Shown piece after piece: positions 1 through 9,409 of a stretch of 64,000 nt of DNA. Origin of the DNA: QIAW01 sp035487295 (GTDB taxonomy: Bacteria; Acidobacteriota; Terriglobia; Terriglobales; Acidobacteriaceae); NCBI GenBank assembly GCA_035487295.1, contig DATHMH010000037.1, positions 34,143 to 98,142 on the forward strand, in the 5' to 3' direction. Below the pieces are notes generated by a model that saw only the letters and a program-made list of their open reading frames with translations, ran no database searches and had not been told where the DNA came from. How positions within the stretch are numbered: the first letter of the stretch is position 1; each line of letters starts with the position of its first letter. A program made the position numbers and the translations under genes.

Positions 1-417
1 AGCACGCAACCGGAAAAATATGCAACCCTGTTTCTTGGGATTCTTGACGGCGCCAACCGCCGGCTCACGTATAGCAACGCCGGTCATCTGCCCCCGATGA
101 TTCTCAGTGCAAGTGGCGAAGTCCGTCGCCTGGAAGCAGGCGGCACAGTGATTGGGCTATTGGAAAATATGCCTTATGTAGAGAAGTCGGTCGACCTGCA
201 TGCCCAGGACTTGTTCGTCGCCTATAGTGATGGCGTTACCGAACCTGAGAACGAATTCGGGGAATTCGGTGAAGCCCGCTTGCTTGAGATCTTGCAGGCG
301 AACCGGCAACTCCCGCTGCCGCGGCTCTCTGAGATGGTGACCTCTGCTGTGCTGGAGTGGATGGGAGGCGCTGAACAGCCCGACGATGTGACCCTGGTGC
401 TGGCTCGCGTACTTTAA
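1..417 (+). CDS. PP2C-family SpoIIE-like Ser/Thr phosphatase, C-terminal part (partial)
   Basis: The gene is cut by the left edge; the reading frame is open from base 1 and ends with TAA at 415-417. The visible 138 residues contain YATLFLGILD, then YSNAGHLPP, FVAYSDGVTEPEN and PDDVTLVLARVL. These are the hallmark blocks of the RsbU/SpoIIE branch of metal-dependent PP2C phosphatases, including the aspartates of SDGVTE and DDVTLV that bind metal. Family members dephosphorylate anti-anti-sigma factors or similar regulators, often under control of an N-terminal sensor domain, which lies outside this window. Its substrate cannot be told from here. The next gene starts 60 bp downstream on the same strand. 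Confidence 0.9.
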   Translation, partial: STQPEKYATLFLGILDGANRRLTYSNAGHLPPMILSASGEVRRLEAGGTVIGLLENMPYVEKSVDLHAQDLFVAYSDGVTEPENEFGEFGEARLLEILQANRQLPLPRLSEMVTSAVLEWMGGAEQPDDVTLVLARVL

Positions 418-477
418 ATGTGCAATCAGCCCTCTACCTGCCTCTCCAGGATTGGTTTAGAATAGACCCGAAGACGC

Positions 478-1311
478 ATGCAAAAACTCACCCGCCGGCT
501 GTTCGCCATCCCACTTTTACTGTGCGCCTGTATGTGGGCGCAAGACAAGACTGCCCAGCCAAAAGATAAATCGCAGAAGCAGAAGCAAAGCCAGAACCAG
601 GCGAAAGACCAAACCGCCAAAGATCAGGCGGCCAAAGACCAGTCCCAAAATGCTACCCAGCCTGCGACCATACTTCCTGAGGAGCAACGCCATCTGCAGG
701 AAGCCGGGACCGTGCTGAAAGAAATCCTGAATGTGCCTGACTATATTCCACAAGCGCTTCTCAACAAGGCGGAGTGCGTGCTCGTGTTTCCTGCGGTCAA
801 GAAGTTCGCTTTTGGCATTGGGGGCAGCTCTGGTCATGGAGCCTTGAGTTGCCGTACGGGAGAAAGGTTTAATGGTCCCTGGAGTCCGCCCTCTCTCTAT
901 TCGCTGAAAGCTGGCAGCATTGGGCTGCAATTCGGCGGGGCCTCCACAGATTTTATTCTGCTCATTATGAATCCGCGTGGAGTAGATTCGGTCTTGCGAA
1001 GCAAGGTGAAGTTGGGCAGCGATGCTGTTGCGGCTGCCGGTCCTAAAGGCCACGCGGCCTCGGCTTCCAGCGATGCTTCCATGCATGCTGAAATCCTTAC
1101 CTACTCCCGTTCCCGGGGATTGTTCGCAGGGGTTTCCCTCGAGGGCGCCACCCTGCACCAGGATAATAACGCCAACGAGAAGATTTACGGACGCAAGGTC
1201 ACCGCCAGTCAAATCGTGCGTGAACACGCCGTCACCGTCACACCGCCAGGGGATCTATTGGTATCTACCCTGAATAAGCTGTCGCCCAGCGGTCTGGCTG
1301 AGCCCCAGTAA
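478..1311 (+). CDS. Secreted SYLF/Ysc84-domain protein
   Basis: The protein has 277 residues. Residues 1-22 form a signal peptide (positive start, LLLCACMWAQ end). Residues 23-65 are a Q/K/D-rich segment with repeated AKDQ units. The rest, from about residue 75, is a SYLF (Ysc84) domain: AECVLVFPAVKK, a glycine-rich GIGGSSGHG, then SIGLQFGGASTDFILLIMN and SRSRGLFAGVSLEGATL. Eukaryotic SYLF proteins bind phosphoinositides and actin; bacterial secreted copies are common but their role is unknown. It probably sits in the periplasm. It lies between a phosphatase and a Ser/Thr kinase, but whether it works with them is not shown. No clear Shine-Dalgarno sequence precedes the ATG. Confidence 0.88.
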   Translation: MQKLTRRLFAIPLLLCACMWAQDKTAQPKDKSQKQKQSQNQAKDQTAKDQAAKDQSQNATQPATILPEEQRHLQEAGTVLKEILNVPDYIPQALLNKAECVLVFPAVKKFAFGIGGSSGHGALSCRTGERFNGPWSPPSLYSLKAGSIGLQFGGASTDFILLIMNPRGVDSVLRSKVKLGSDAVAAAGPKGHAASASSDASMHAEILTYSRSRGLFAGVSLEGATLHQDNNANEKIYGRKVTASQIVREHAVTVTPPGDLLVSTLNKLSPSGLAEPQ

Positions 1312-1500
1312 CCTTTCTGGTGCGGGGTATCCCGACTCCTGCTTCCAGGGGGTAAAAGGGGGTCAAATCCGGAAGAAAAGCAAATATTTTGAATGTTTGT
1401 TGTAGACAAAAGCCAAATCCGCAATAGAATTCTCTCCATAACATGAATAAGTTGCGTGGGGCATTTGCCCGTAACGCCGATCTATCATTAAGAGAGTTGT

Positions 1501-4500
1501 ATGCCTGTAGACCCAAGTACGGTACTGGTGTTGGTATGCCCCCAGTGCGGCAAGAAATACAAAGGTGACCCCAACAGGCCGGATGCCCGTTATGAGTGTC
1601 CGGTTGATCAATCCACGCTGATTCGCCTGGATATGCAAGCGATTGCGGCCGTGCGGCAGGCTCGCCAGTCGGAGGGTGGCGCCGGCGCCCCAGCGCCCGC
1701 CTATGCCCCTGCCCCCACGCCTGCCCCAAATAGCGTTTCGCAAGCGGATGCGAACGGCGATGGCGCTTCTCAGGATGAGACCCCCACGCAATCGTATACA
1801 CAGCCTTATACGCAGCCGGTTGATAATCAGGAGACGCGGCTGCTCGCCAGCACAGACGAGTCACAAGAGACGGTCAAGATTCCTCCTCCCATCGGGGTCC
1901 AGGAGAATCCGGCGCGCGAGCTCACGATGTCTTATGCGGAAGCCTCGTCTTATGAAGGACCGGCTCCTGAGGCCGGAATGTCTACAGAGTCTCCAACGCA
2001 GGATTTTTCCAGCCTGCCAATTCCGGAGCAAAAATTACAAACCCAGCCTAAGTCGGCCCAATCCAGCGCGACCATCACTGCCGGCAGTTTTATTTCGACA
2101 ACCTCGCACAGCAGCACCGAACTGCTGAGCGGATTCGAGCAGCGGCGCTCGGTGGTTGCGGCCCTGGAACGCATGGGTGGCACCGATCCTATAACCGGCC
2201 AGCCTATCCCTGTCTACAAATACGAGATGAAGGGCAAATTGGGCCAGGGAGGCATGGGAGAGGTCCACAAAGTTCTTGACCGCGACCTGCGGCGCGAGGT
2301 CGCTTTGAAGATGCTGCGCCCGCGAGGCGAAAGCGTTGCAGGAGAAGAAGACATGCTGCGCTTCATCAAAGAAGCGCAGGCTACGGGACGCCTGGAGCAT
2401 CCCAACATTGTTCCCGTGCATGATCTTGGGATTGATGCCGATGGGCGCATCTATTTCACGCTGAAGTACGTGAAGGGAGTCTCTCTCAAGGAAGTGATCC
2501 GCGGGCGGCGCGACAACAAGCAACTCGAAGACGGCCGCAAATTCCGCGAGGTATGGAGCCCGCGGCAGATGATCGAAATTCTGATCAGTATCTGCAACGC
2601 CATGGCCTATGCCCACAGCAAAGACATTCTTCACCGCGATCTCAAGCCCGACAACATCATGCTGGGTAAGTTCGGCGAAGTGCTGGTCATGGATTGGGGC
2701 CTGGCGAAAATTCTCACCAACCGGGTTGCCGCGGTCAAGAGCGACTCCAAAGAGCAGCAGGAAACCTTTCTCGATCTCACCATGCGCGCCAACCTGGATA
2801 GCAGCATGACCATGGAAGGCGCGGTCGCTGGCACGCCCGCTTACATGGCGCCCGAGCAGGCTGCCGGCAAGATCAGCGAGCTTGACGAGCGTACAGATGT
2901 GTATTCGCTGGGCGCAATGCTCTATGAAATCCTCTCGGGCGAGCCGCCTTATAAAGGCAATACCGCGCTGGAGGTGGTGCGCAAGGTCAACCAGGAGCCG
3001 CCGCCCTCGTTACAGACCGGCATGCACGGCTTCAAACCCATTCCGCGCGAACTTAAGGCCATTTGCGAGAAGGCCATGACGCGCGATTCCCGCGAGCGTT
3101 ACGCCACCGCGCAGGAGATGCGTAACGACCTGCAGGCTTACCTGGAAGATCAGCCGGTTTCCTGCTGTTCGGATACGCCCCTGCAAAAGTCCGTCAAGTG
3201 GATCAAACGCAATCGCCACCGGGTAACGGCCAGCGCTACCACCGCGGCCGCCATCCTGGCGGTGGTCCTCTTTGGCTGGTTTGGCTACAAGCAACTACGC
3301 GTGCATAAGCTTCTGAGCGATGCCCAGTCTGAGATGAACGACGGCAGAATGCGATATAACGCCTATAAAGATTCCATTTTGAAGTTGAGTCCCGATGATC
3401 CTTATCGCCTTACCACGCAGGCCGCGGCGCAAGCCGAGCTCGCCAACACCTATCGTGAGAGCCTGCAACTCGCGGTGAATACCGCCAGCAAGGCGCTTGA
3501 TGTTTCTCCCGGCAACAACAGCGTGCGCAGCTTTCTGGCGCAGAGTTATATGGAATTGTGGCGCCTGGCGCTGGCGCAAAACAACGATGAGCTGATGAGC
3601 GAATACAGCAACCAGGTGTTGCTCTACGCGCCCAATCCCGAAGATTACAGTAAAGAGCTGGAAGGGCTGGGAAACCTGGAGTTAACTGTCGTGCCCGAAG
3701 ATGCTGAAGTCTATCTCTTCCGCTTCGAGAACCTGCGGGCCAACGACCAGCAGGGCAATCCTTTACCCTCCCGGCTGATTCCTGTGCCCTTCAATTTGCA
3801 AACCCTCAAGTCAGACGATGCCTTTCTCCTGGCCGAACAAAACCGGGCCAGGAATGGCGAAGCGGTCATCAGTGGCACGCATTCCATCTTTCGCCTCGAT
3901 CCTTCGACAGGTTCGCGCCTCGGCTCGGGAAAGATTTCCTTTTCAGGACTTCCCCCCGGCAGCTACATGCTGCTGTTGACCACGTTGGATTACGCTGAGA
4001 CCCGCGTTCCTTTCAAAATGGACCGCATGGGAACAGTCAATCGCCGCATCGAGATGCCGCTCAGTAAAGACATATTGCCTGGCTTCTTTTACGTGGCTGG
4101 CGGCGATGTCTGGGTGGGCGGCGAAAGCGCCAATGCCCTGCCCCGGCAAAAGAAGACCATCGCGCCTTTCCTTATGTATCACGATGAGATCAACATGGGC
4201 GACTACGCCCAGTTCCTGAAGGGCGTCGGCAGCGCAGCCAAAACTCATATGCCGCGTGACTTCGGCAAGCCCCTGGCGGTGCTGACTTCCAGCGGGCTGG
4301 CTCCAGCCAACGGCGGTGATGCCGATAAATTCGCTCAATCGCCGGTGCGGGGCATTTCTTACAACGACGTCATGGCCTACATTGACTGGCGCTCAAAACG
4401 CGACGGGGTCGCTTACCGCTTGCCCACAGAAATCGAGTGGGAGGGAACCTGCCGCGGCACTGACGGACGCAAGTATTCCTGGGGTAACCAGCCTGGCAGG

Positions 4501-4953
4501 GGATTGGCGATTGTGATGCAAGGCTACGGCGACTCCGGCGCCAATATCAGTTGGAAGTGGGAAGACTATAAAGACGAATCACCGTTTGGGGTACACAACC
4601 TGGCAGGAGGAGTGGCCGAGTGGACCAGCTCTCTTTATGACGAAAAGGCCAAACCCACAGACCCGGTCTATGGCCAGCGCGCTATCCGCGGCGACGCCTG
4701 GTCGCTGCCGCCCACCGGGCTGCAGTGCGCCTTCCGCACTTCAGGCCAGCCAGATTACTTCCATCCCACCATCGGCTTCAGGCTGGCGACAGATTGGCCG
4801 GTCAAACGGACGGGAACGCCCCAGGGCCAGTCCGATGATACGGAAACTCATGAGCATGAGGCCGTGGCTCAGCCAACCACCAAGCCTGCACCTACACCAC
4901 CGCCCCGCAGCAAGTTAGACGAAGCGCTGCATAAGCTGGGACTGGATAAGTAG
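1501..4953 (+). CDS. Membrane Ser/Thr protein kinase with zinc-ribbon start and formylglycine-generating-enzyme-like C-terminal domain
   Basis: The protein has 1150 residues. Residues 10-40 hold CPQCGKKY and a later ECP, a zinc-ribbon-like start. A P/A/T/Q-rich linker runs to about residue 235. The kinase domain (about 240-510) shows the glycine loop GQGGMGEV, the lysine in VALKML, the catalytic HRDLKPDN, DWG in place of DFG, and APEQ. A transmembrane helix lies near 575-595. A helical region and a carboxypeptidase-like beta region follow, then an FGE/SUMF1-like domain (about 870-1110) with RLPTEIEWE, NLAGGVAEW and a final GFRLA. Kinase-FGE fusions occur in Acidobacteria, Planctomycetes and Myxococcota; the FGE part there is usually a binding module. 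The ATG at 1501 follows a weak AGAGAG. Target unknown. Confidence 0.93.
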   Translation: MPVDPSTVLVLVCPQCGKKYKGDPNRPDARYECPVDQSTLIRLDMQAIAAVRQARQSEGGAGAPAPAYAPAPTPAPNSVSQADANGDGASQDETPTQSYTQPYTQPVDNQETRLLASTDESQETVKIPPPIGVQENPARELTMSYAEASSYEGPAPEAGMSTESPTQDFSSLPIPEQKLQTQPKSAQSSATITAGSFISTTSHSSTELLSGFEQRRSVVAALERMGGTDPITGQPIPVYKYEMKGKLGQGGMGEVHKVLDRDLRREVALKMLRPRGESVAGEEDMLRFIKEAQATGRLEHPNIVPVHDLGIDADGRIYFTLKYVKGVSLKEVIRGRRDNKQLEDGRKFREVWSPRQMIEILISICNAMAYAHSKDILHRDLKPDNIMLGKFGEVLVMDWGLAKILTNRVAAVKSDSKEQQETFLDLTMRANLDSSMTMEGAVAGTPAYMAPEQAAGKISELDERTDVYSLGAMLYEILSGEPPYKGNTALEVVRKVNQEPPPSLQTGMHGFKPIPRELKAICEKAMTRDSRERYATAQEMRNDLQAYLEDQPVSCCSDTPLQKSVKWIKRNRHRVTASATTAAAILAVVLFGWFGYKQLRVHKLLSDAQSEMNDGRMRYNAYKDSILKLSPDDPYRLTTQAAAQAELANTYRESLQLAVNTASKALDVSPGNNSVRSFLAQSYMELWRLALAQNNDELMSEYSNQVLLYAPNPEDYSKELEGLGNLELTVVPEDAEVYLFRFENLRANDQQGNPLPSRLIPVPFNLQTLKSDDAFLLAEQNRARNGEAVISGTHSIFRLDPSTGSRLGSGKISFSGLPPGSYMLLLTTLDYAETRVPFKMDRMGTVNRRIEMPLSKDILPGFFYVAGGDVWVGGESANALPRQKKTIAPFLMYHDEINMGDYAQFLKGVGSAAKTHMPRDFGKPLAVLTSSGLAPANGGDADKFAQSPVRGISYNDVMAYIDWRSKRDGVAYRLPTEIEWEGTCRGTDGRKYSWGNQPGRGLAIVMQGYGDSGANISWKWEDYKDESPFGVHNLAGGVAEWTSSLYDEKAKPTDPVYGQRAIRGDAWSLPPTGLQCAFRTSGQPDYFHPTIGFRLATDWPVKRTGTPQGQSDDTETHEHEAVAQPTTKPAPTPPPRSKLDEALHKLGLDK

Positions 4954-5139
4954 ATTGAGTCATTGAGTCATCGGGTCATTGAATTGAAGTTTGAAGGCTG
5001 ATTTACGAATTACGATTTTCGATTTATGAAGAATCTAAAATCGTAAATCACAAATCGTAAATCAAAAATTGAACTTCCGAATTCGTACTTCTTCAAATGA
5101 TTCAATGACCCGATGACTCAATGAATCAATGACTCAATC
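4954..5139. repeat. Nested inverted arrays of 8-9 bp units
   Basis: The left outer arm (about 4954-4985) is a run of TTGAGTCA-type units; the right outer arm (about 5097-5139) is its reverse complement with one extra unit. Inside lies a second pair of arms built on GATTTACGA-type units (about 5001-5032 and 5033-5070). The whole space between the kinase stop and the stop of the converging lipoprotein gene is therefore two nested inverted repeats. The right arm ends inside the stop codon of the minus-strand lipoprotein gene. It could act as a bidirectional transcription end, but it has no GC-rich stem or T-run of a classic terminator. Confidence 0.85.
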
Positions 5140-5626
5140 AGAGTCTGTGTCCACAATCCCATGTGCCGCTGGCGCTGCCATCCTTGAAGGCGAAAGACCC
5201 GCTTTGCAGATCGGGGTTCACGGTGATTGTGCCAAAGCCGGCCAGGGGCTTCCCTTGCGGAGATTTAAGCGCAATCCCAATGTTGGGGTAGGCTCCCGCG
5301 CCGTCGTAAGGCTTGTTGTTCTCCTGTCCGGGGGAGAGGCTGTCGCGCAGCGGCCCGATGGTGAATGCCAGAACCCGGTTGGACCGGCTGGGAAACCCGA
5401 AACCGACGTTGCCCGCAGAATTTCCCCCGCCGCTATAACACTCTGCTCCAGGCAATTCCTGCTGAAACGGTTTTTCTATATGAATTCCTCCGGCCATCGC
5501 TCCGGCCGTTGATTGCACCGCCCCGAGCACGCTTTGATCAGAGGGAGACTGCGCCTTGTTGCAACCAGCCAGGACGATGAGGGTAGCCAGACCAAAAGCG
5601 ATGGCCGGAATTGAATAGCGCCGCAT
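5138..5626 (-). CDS. Small lipoprotein of unknown function
   Basis: The protein has 162 residues. A signal peptide with the lipobox LAGC places the acylated cysteine at residue 22, so it should be exported and lipid-anchored. The rest is glycine- and serine-rich with no catalytic motif I recognise; ECYSGGG, GFGFPS, NIGIALKSPQG and GTWDC are the notable blocks, with two further cysteines that could pair. It converges with the Ser/Thr kinase across the inverted repeat array and its TGA stop lies within that array. A single gene, transcribed alone. Function unknown. Confidence 0.75.
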   Translation of the reverse strand: MRRYSIPAIAFGLATLIVLAGCNKAQSPSDQSVLGAVQSTAGAMAGGIHIEKPFQQELPGAECYSGGGNSAGNVGFGFPSRSNRVLAFTIGPLRDSLSPGQENNKPYDGAGAYPNIGIALKSPQGKPLAGFGTITVNPDLQSGSFAFKDGSASGTWDCGHRL

Positions 5627-5710
5627 GATGCCAAACCTCCAATGCGATAAACACCCAATTCTAAAGCGTTTTGAGAATTAATGTGCGTGGAAGCGCGCGG
5701 CTTTCAAAAC

Positions 5711-5829
5711 AGTTTCAAGTTTCGAGCTTCCAGTTTCGAGTTATGGCAGTGCACCCCATACATCGAATAGTCTCAACCCCACTTCTTTGCTGAGAACTGA
5801 GAACCGAGAACTGGGAACTGAGAACTGCT
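5711..5829. repeat. Short-period tandem arrays after the acyltransferase gene
   Basis: Two unit types are visible. At 5711-5745 the motif TTTCAAG/TTTCGAG/TTCCAG recurs with a period of about 7-8 bp. At 5788-5827 units of ACTGAGA, ACCGAGA and ACTGGGA follow one another with a period of 7-8 bp. The second array ends one to three bases from the stop codon of the minus-strand gene that ends at 5830. The unit of the second array reappears at 51935-51970. Confidence 0.8.
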
Positions 5830-8800
5830 TCACGCCGTCTGCGGCTCTTTCGTCGACAATTCCGCTGCCAGCTCTTTAATGCGCCGCAAATCCAGTTTGC
5901 CCGTACCCAGATAGGGTAGGGCCTCAACATGGAAAAACTGATTGGCGCGTGGCTTCCACAGCGCCGGCAGATCGCAAGCCGCAAATTTTTCCAGGCAATC
6001 TTTCAATTGCGCGTCGGTCAGAGTGTGCAGCACGATCAGGCGCTCGCCTTTTTTCTCATCGGGCACAGCTGTGACTGCGAATTTTTGTTCGGTAGCGTCA
6101 GCAAGTTCGTGCAGGCGCTCTTCAACTTTGACGTGGGGGACCATCTCGCCGCCGATCTTGCTGAATCGGCTGAGGCGGTCGGCGATGGCGAGGAAGCCGT
6201 CTTCATCCAGAATGGCGATGTCGCCGGTGTTGTACCAGCCATCGCGCAGGACTTCCGCCGTCTTCTCCGGACGATTCAGATATCCCTGCATGACATTGGG
6301 GCCCTTGACCAGCAGCAGGCCCTGCTGGCCGAGCGGCTGCGGTTCTCCCGTTTCAGGATTGACAATACGCACGCTCATGCCCGGCAGGGGATGGCCAATC
6401 TTGCCGCGCTTGGCCCCCACCTGGCGGAAGCCGGCGGCGCGGAAGTCGCGGGTGTTGACCGCCACGACCGGGGAACACTCGGTGCATCCGTAACCTTCGA
6501 GTGGACGTATGCCAAATTGGTCCTCAAAGGCCTGCACGATGCGTTCCGGCAGCTTCTCCGCTCCGGCGAGGACAAACTGCACGCTGCCAAAATCTTCAGG
6601 CGCGCAGCGGCGAACATAGGTCTGAAGAAAGGTTGGCGTGGCCACCATGAAGGTGATGGCATATTTCTGCGCCAGCGCGCCAATGACCCGCGCATCCAGC
6701 GGATTGGGATGGAAGACCACCCCCACTCCCAGAACCGTCGGCAGGCAAATCGTCACCGTGAAACCGAAGGAATGAAAGAAGGGAAGTATGCCCAGGACGC
6801 GATCGTGCTTGTCGAGGGCAAACACCTGACCCATCTGCTGAATGTTGGAGGCGATGTTGTAGTGGGTGAGCAGCACCCCTTTGGGATCGCCGGTCGAGCC
6901 GCTGGAAAAAATTACGGTAGCAAGATCGTCGATCCGGGCGGTCTTGCCGCCGCTCAGATAGCGTTCAAGCAGAGGCCGTGGCGCCAACCAGGAGAGCGCC
7001 AGCGCAATAATTTTTTCGCTGAGGCGCGGGTTGGCGGCGAGTTCCTCCAACAGAATTACTTTCTCGGGAGGATGCACCGGAATCTTTTCCAGGAAGGCCT
7101 TGGCTGAAATAATCGTCTTCAGCTCGCATTGCTGCGCGCACGAGGCGACCACAGCGTCTGACGCTGTGTAATTCAAGTTGACCGGAACTTTGCCGGTGAG
7201 CAGGGCTGCCTGATTCACCAAGGCGCCGGGCACCGAGGGCGGCAGCAGAATGCCGACCATCTTCTGGTCTTTCCAGACATGACGTAGCCGCCGCGCCAGA
7301 AAAATGGTCCGGGTGAGCGCCGAGCCGAAACTGACTTTAGCTGTCTGCCCATCGGCCATGGCAAAGCGCCGGCGATGCTTGCGCGCCACGCGCACAAAGC
7401 TGTGGTGCAGCGGCTCGATGCGCTTGCGGCGAAGGTCGTAGGCTTGCGTGTGCAACTCCTGCACGGCGCGGCGCACTTCAAAAGGAGGCGTATCGGGCGG
7501 CAGCGGCTTCCCGAAGCTCACGGTGACATGGTAGGGAATCTCGTGCGGAATCTTCCATACAAAACGTCCGCGCTCAAAGCTGAAGATGCTTCCCCAGACT
7601 CCATCCAGATGAACGGGGATGATGGGCGCATCCACATTTTTCATGATGCGCTCCATGCCGCGGCGGAAGGGAAGCATCTGCCCAATGCGGGTAATTTGCC
7701 CTTCAGCAAAGATGCAGACAATCTGCCCCTGCTGAATGGCTTCGCTGGCGGTGCGCAACGCGCGAATCATCTCGCGCGGGCGAAGTTGCGACGAGATGGG
7801 AATTGCGTCGCCCAGCCTGGCCAGCGGCTTGATCATGGGGAGGTCATAAATGTCTTTGAACATGATGAAGCGCACGAAGCGATCGGTGGAAGCCACCAGC
7901 AGAAGCGCGTCCATGAATGAGAGGTGGTTGCTGACAAACAGAGCACCGCCTTTGGACGGGACATTTTCCATGCCTTCGACGCGGATACGATACACGGTGC
8001 GCGTCACCATCCACAGCAGCAGCCGGACCAGTGCCTGCGGCAGCAGCATCAGCGAATAAACCGTGGCTGCCAGGGTAAGCAAGCCGCCAACCAGGAAAAT
8101 AGCCGCGGGCGACAGGTGCAGCAGCTTCAAGCCGGTGTGCGGAATCGCCGCTCCGCTGCTGAGCGCGTAGTAGCATCCTGATGCCAGGAAGACACCTACA
8201 AAAGAAAGCAGGTTGGCGGCAGCCAGGAGCGAACCCTTGCGCTCCTCGCTCGGCCGGTGCTGCATCACTGCACTCACGGGAACAATAAAGAAGCCGCCGA
8301 AGAATCCCAGGGCTGAGAGCAGGGCAACCACTTGGACGAAGGCGAGTCCGTGCAGAAACAGCACAGCAGAAAACACGGTCATCCCGATTGCGCCCAGCGG
8401 CACCAGGCCGTATTCGATCTTGTTCCCCGAAAGATATCCTGCGGCGATGCTGCCCAGGCCCATGCCCAGCGCAAGCGCCACCAGCAGGTATCCGATGTGG
8501 CTTTCGTCGAGGTGCAGGACGTCGGTTCCCAAAATGAAAATGTTGAGCTGCAGCAAAGTGCCCAGAAAAAAGAAATAAGTGTTGCTCATGATCGCCAGCC
8601 AGAGCAGGCGGTCCTGGCGGGCGTACTGGATTTCACGCCACAGATCGGCGACAAAATTAAAGTGGAACTTGCGCGCCGGATTGGCCGCCGGCACGCGCGT
8701 GATGCCAAAGCTTGTTCCCAGGCCGGCGAACGCCAACATTACCAGCAATGCCCCCGACCAATACTGCCGGCCATGAAAGTACTGCGCCAAAAGCGGACCG

Positions 8801-9303
8801 GTGGCGGTGCCCAGGATGATGGCAAGAAATGTGCCCAACTCGATCACGCCATTGCCCCAGGAGAGCTTCTCGCGAGGCAGCAGCTCGGGCAGCAGGCCAT
8901 ATTTGGAAGGGCCGAAGATAGCGCTGTGCACCCCCATCAGGAAAACCGCGGTCAGCAGCAACGCCGGCGCGGAAAAAAACAAGCCAGCCGTGGCCGCCAG
9001 CATGATTGCAATCTCAAAGACCTTGATGCTGATGCTGATGGTGCGCTTGCTGAAGCGGTCGGCAAAAAAACCGCCGTACATCGAGAACAGGATAAAGGGC
9101 ACAGAAAAAATCGCGCCCACTTCCGGCACCAGCCTGTCGCGCATCGCTGGAGGCAGCCCCATGCTGAGCACCAGCACGGTCACCAGATTTTTCAGGGCGT
9201 TATCGCTGAATGCGCCCTGGAACTGGGTGACGATCAGGCTCCAGAAGCCGCGTCTCCAGTTTCCAGGAGCAGCCGGAAAACTTGCCGAATGTGTTTGTTC
9301 CAT
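5830..9303 (-). CDS. aas: Trifunctional lysophospholipid transporter / acyltransferase / acyl-ACP synthetase (LplT-Aas fusion)
   Basis: The protein has 1157 residues in three parts. Residues 1-425 are an LplT-like MFS transporter with 11-12 hydrophobic segments and the family motif GPSKYGLLPE. Residues about 430-640 are a PlsC acyltransferase with the NHLSFMD (NHxxxxD) box at 459-465 and an EGQITR block. Residues 660-1150 are an AMP-forming acyl synthetase with SSGSTGDPKGV, GYGCTE and a YNTGDIA block. In E. coli, LplT and Aas are separate neighbours that flip lyso-phosphatidylethanolamine inward and re-acylate it; here they are one polypeptide, a known arrangement in several phyla. Location: inner membrane. 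A single gene on the minus strand. The ATG at 9303 is the only start that keeps the full first helix. Confidence 0.93.
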   Translation of the reverse strand: MEQTHSASFPAAPGNWRRGFWSLIVTQFQGAFSDNALKNLVTVLVLSMGLPPAMRDRLVPEVGAIFSVPFILFSMYGGFFADRFSKRTISISIKVFEIAIMLAATAGLFFSAPALLLTAVFLMGVHSAIFGPSKYGLLPELLPREKLSWGNGVIELGTFLAIILGTATGPLLAQYFHGRQYWSGALLVMLAFAGLGTSFGITRVPAANPARKFHFNFVADLWREIQYARQDRLLWLAIMSNTYFFFLGTLLQLNIFILGTDVLHLDESHIGYLLVALALGMGLGSIAAGYLSGNKIEYGLVPLGAIGMTVFSAVLFLHGLAFVQVVALLSALGFFGGFFIVPVSAVMQHRPSEERKGSLLAAANLLSFVGVFLASGCYYALSSGAAIPHTGLKLLHLSPAAIFLVGGLLTLAATVYSLMLLPQALVRLLLWMVTRTVYRIRVEGMENVPSKGGALFVSNHLSFMDALLLVASTDRFVRFIMFKDIYDLPMIKPLARLGDAIPISSQLRPREMIRALRTASEAIQQGQIVCIFAEGQITRIGQMLPFRRGMERIMKNVDAPIIPVHLDGVWGSIFSFERGRFVWKIPHEIPYHVTVSFGKPLPPDTPPFEVRRAVQELHTQAYDLRRKRIEPLHHSFVRVARKHRRRFAMADGQTAKVSFGSALTRTIFLARRLRHVWKDQKMVGILLPPSVPGALVNQAALLTGKVPVNLNYTASDAVVASCAQQCELKTIISAKAFLEKIPVHPPEKVILLEELAANPRLSEKIIALALSWLAPRPLLERYLSGGKTARIDDLATVIFSSGSTGDPKGVLLTHYNIASNIQQMGQVFALDKHDRVLGILPFFHSFGFTVTICLPTVLGVGVVFHPNPLDARVIGALAQKYAITFMVATPTFLQTYVRRCAPEDFGSVQFVLAGAEKLPERIVQAFEDQFGIRPLEGYGCTECSPVVAVNTRDFRAAGFRQVGAKRGKIGHPLPGMSVRIVNPETGEPQPLGQQGLLLVKGPNVMQGYLNRPEKTAEVLRDGWYNTGDIAILDEDGFLAIADRLSRFSKIGGEMVPHVKVEERLHELADATEQKFAVTAVPDEKKGERLIVLHTLTDAQLKDCLEKFAACDLPALWKPRANQFFHVEALPYLGTGKLDLRRIKELAAELSTKEPQTA

Positions 9304-9409
9304 AGATTTGGATGAGAGTGGAGATGTTATAGCAAATAAAGCTTTAGGCTGCTAGCTCATACTATAGAACGAAGAAACAACGATTTCTTGCAGCCTCGAT
9401 GGAGGCGGC

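Noticed and set aside
5929..9315. Long plus-strand frames opposite the LplT-Aas gene (392 and 327 codons)
   Set aside because: They lie fully within a clear minus-strand gene and show no family motif.
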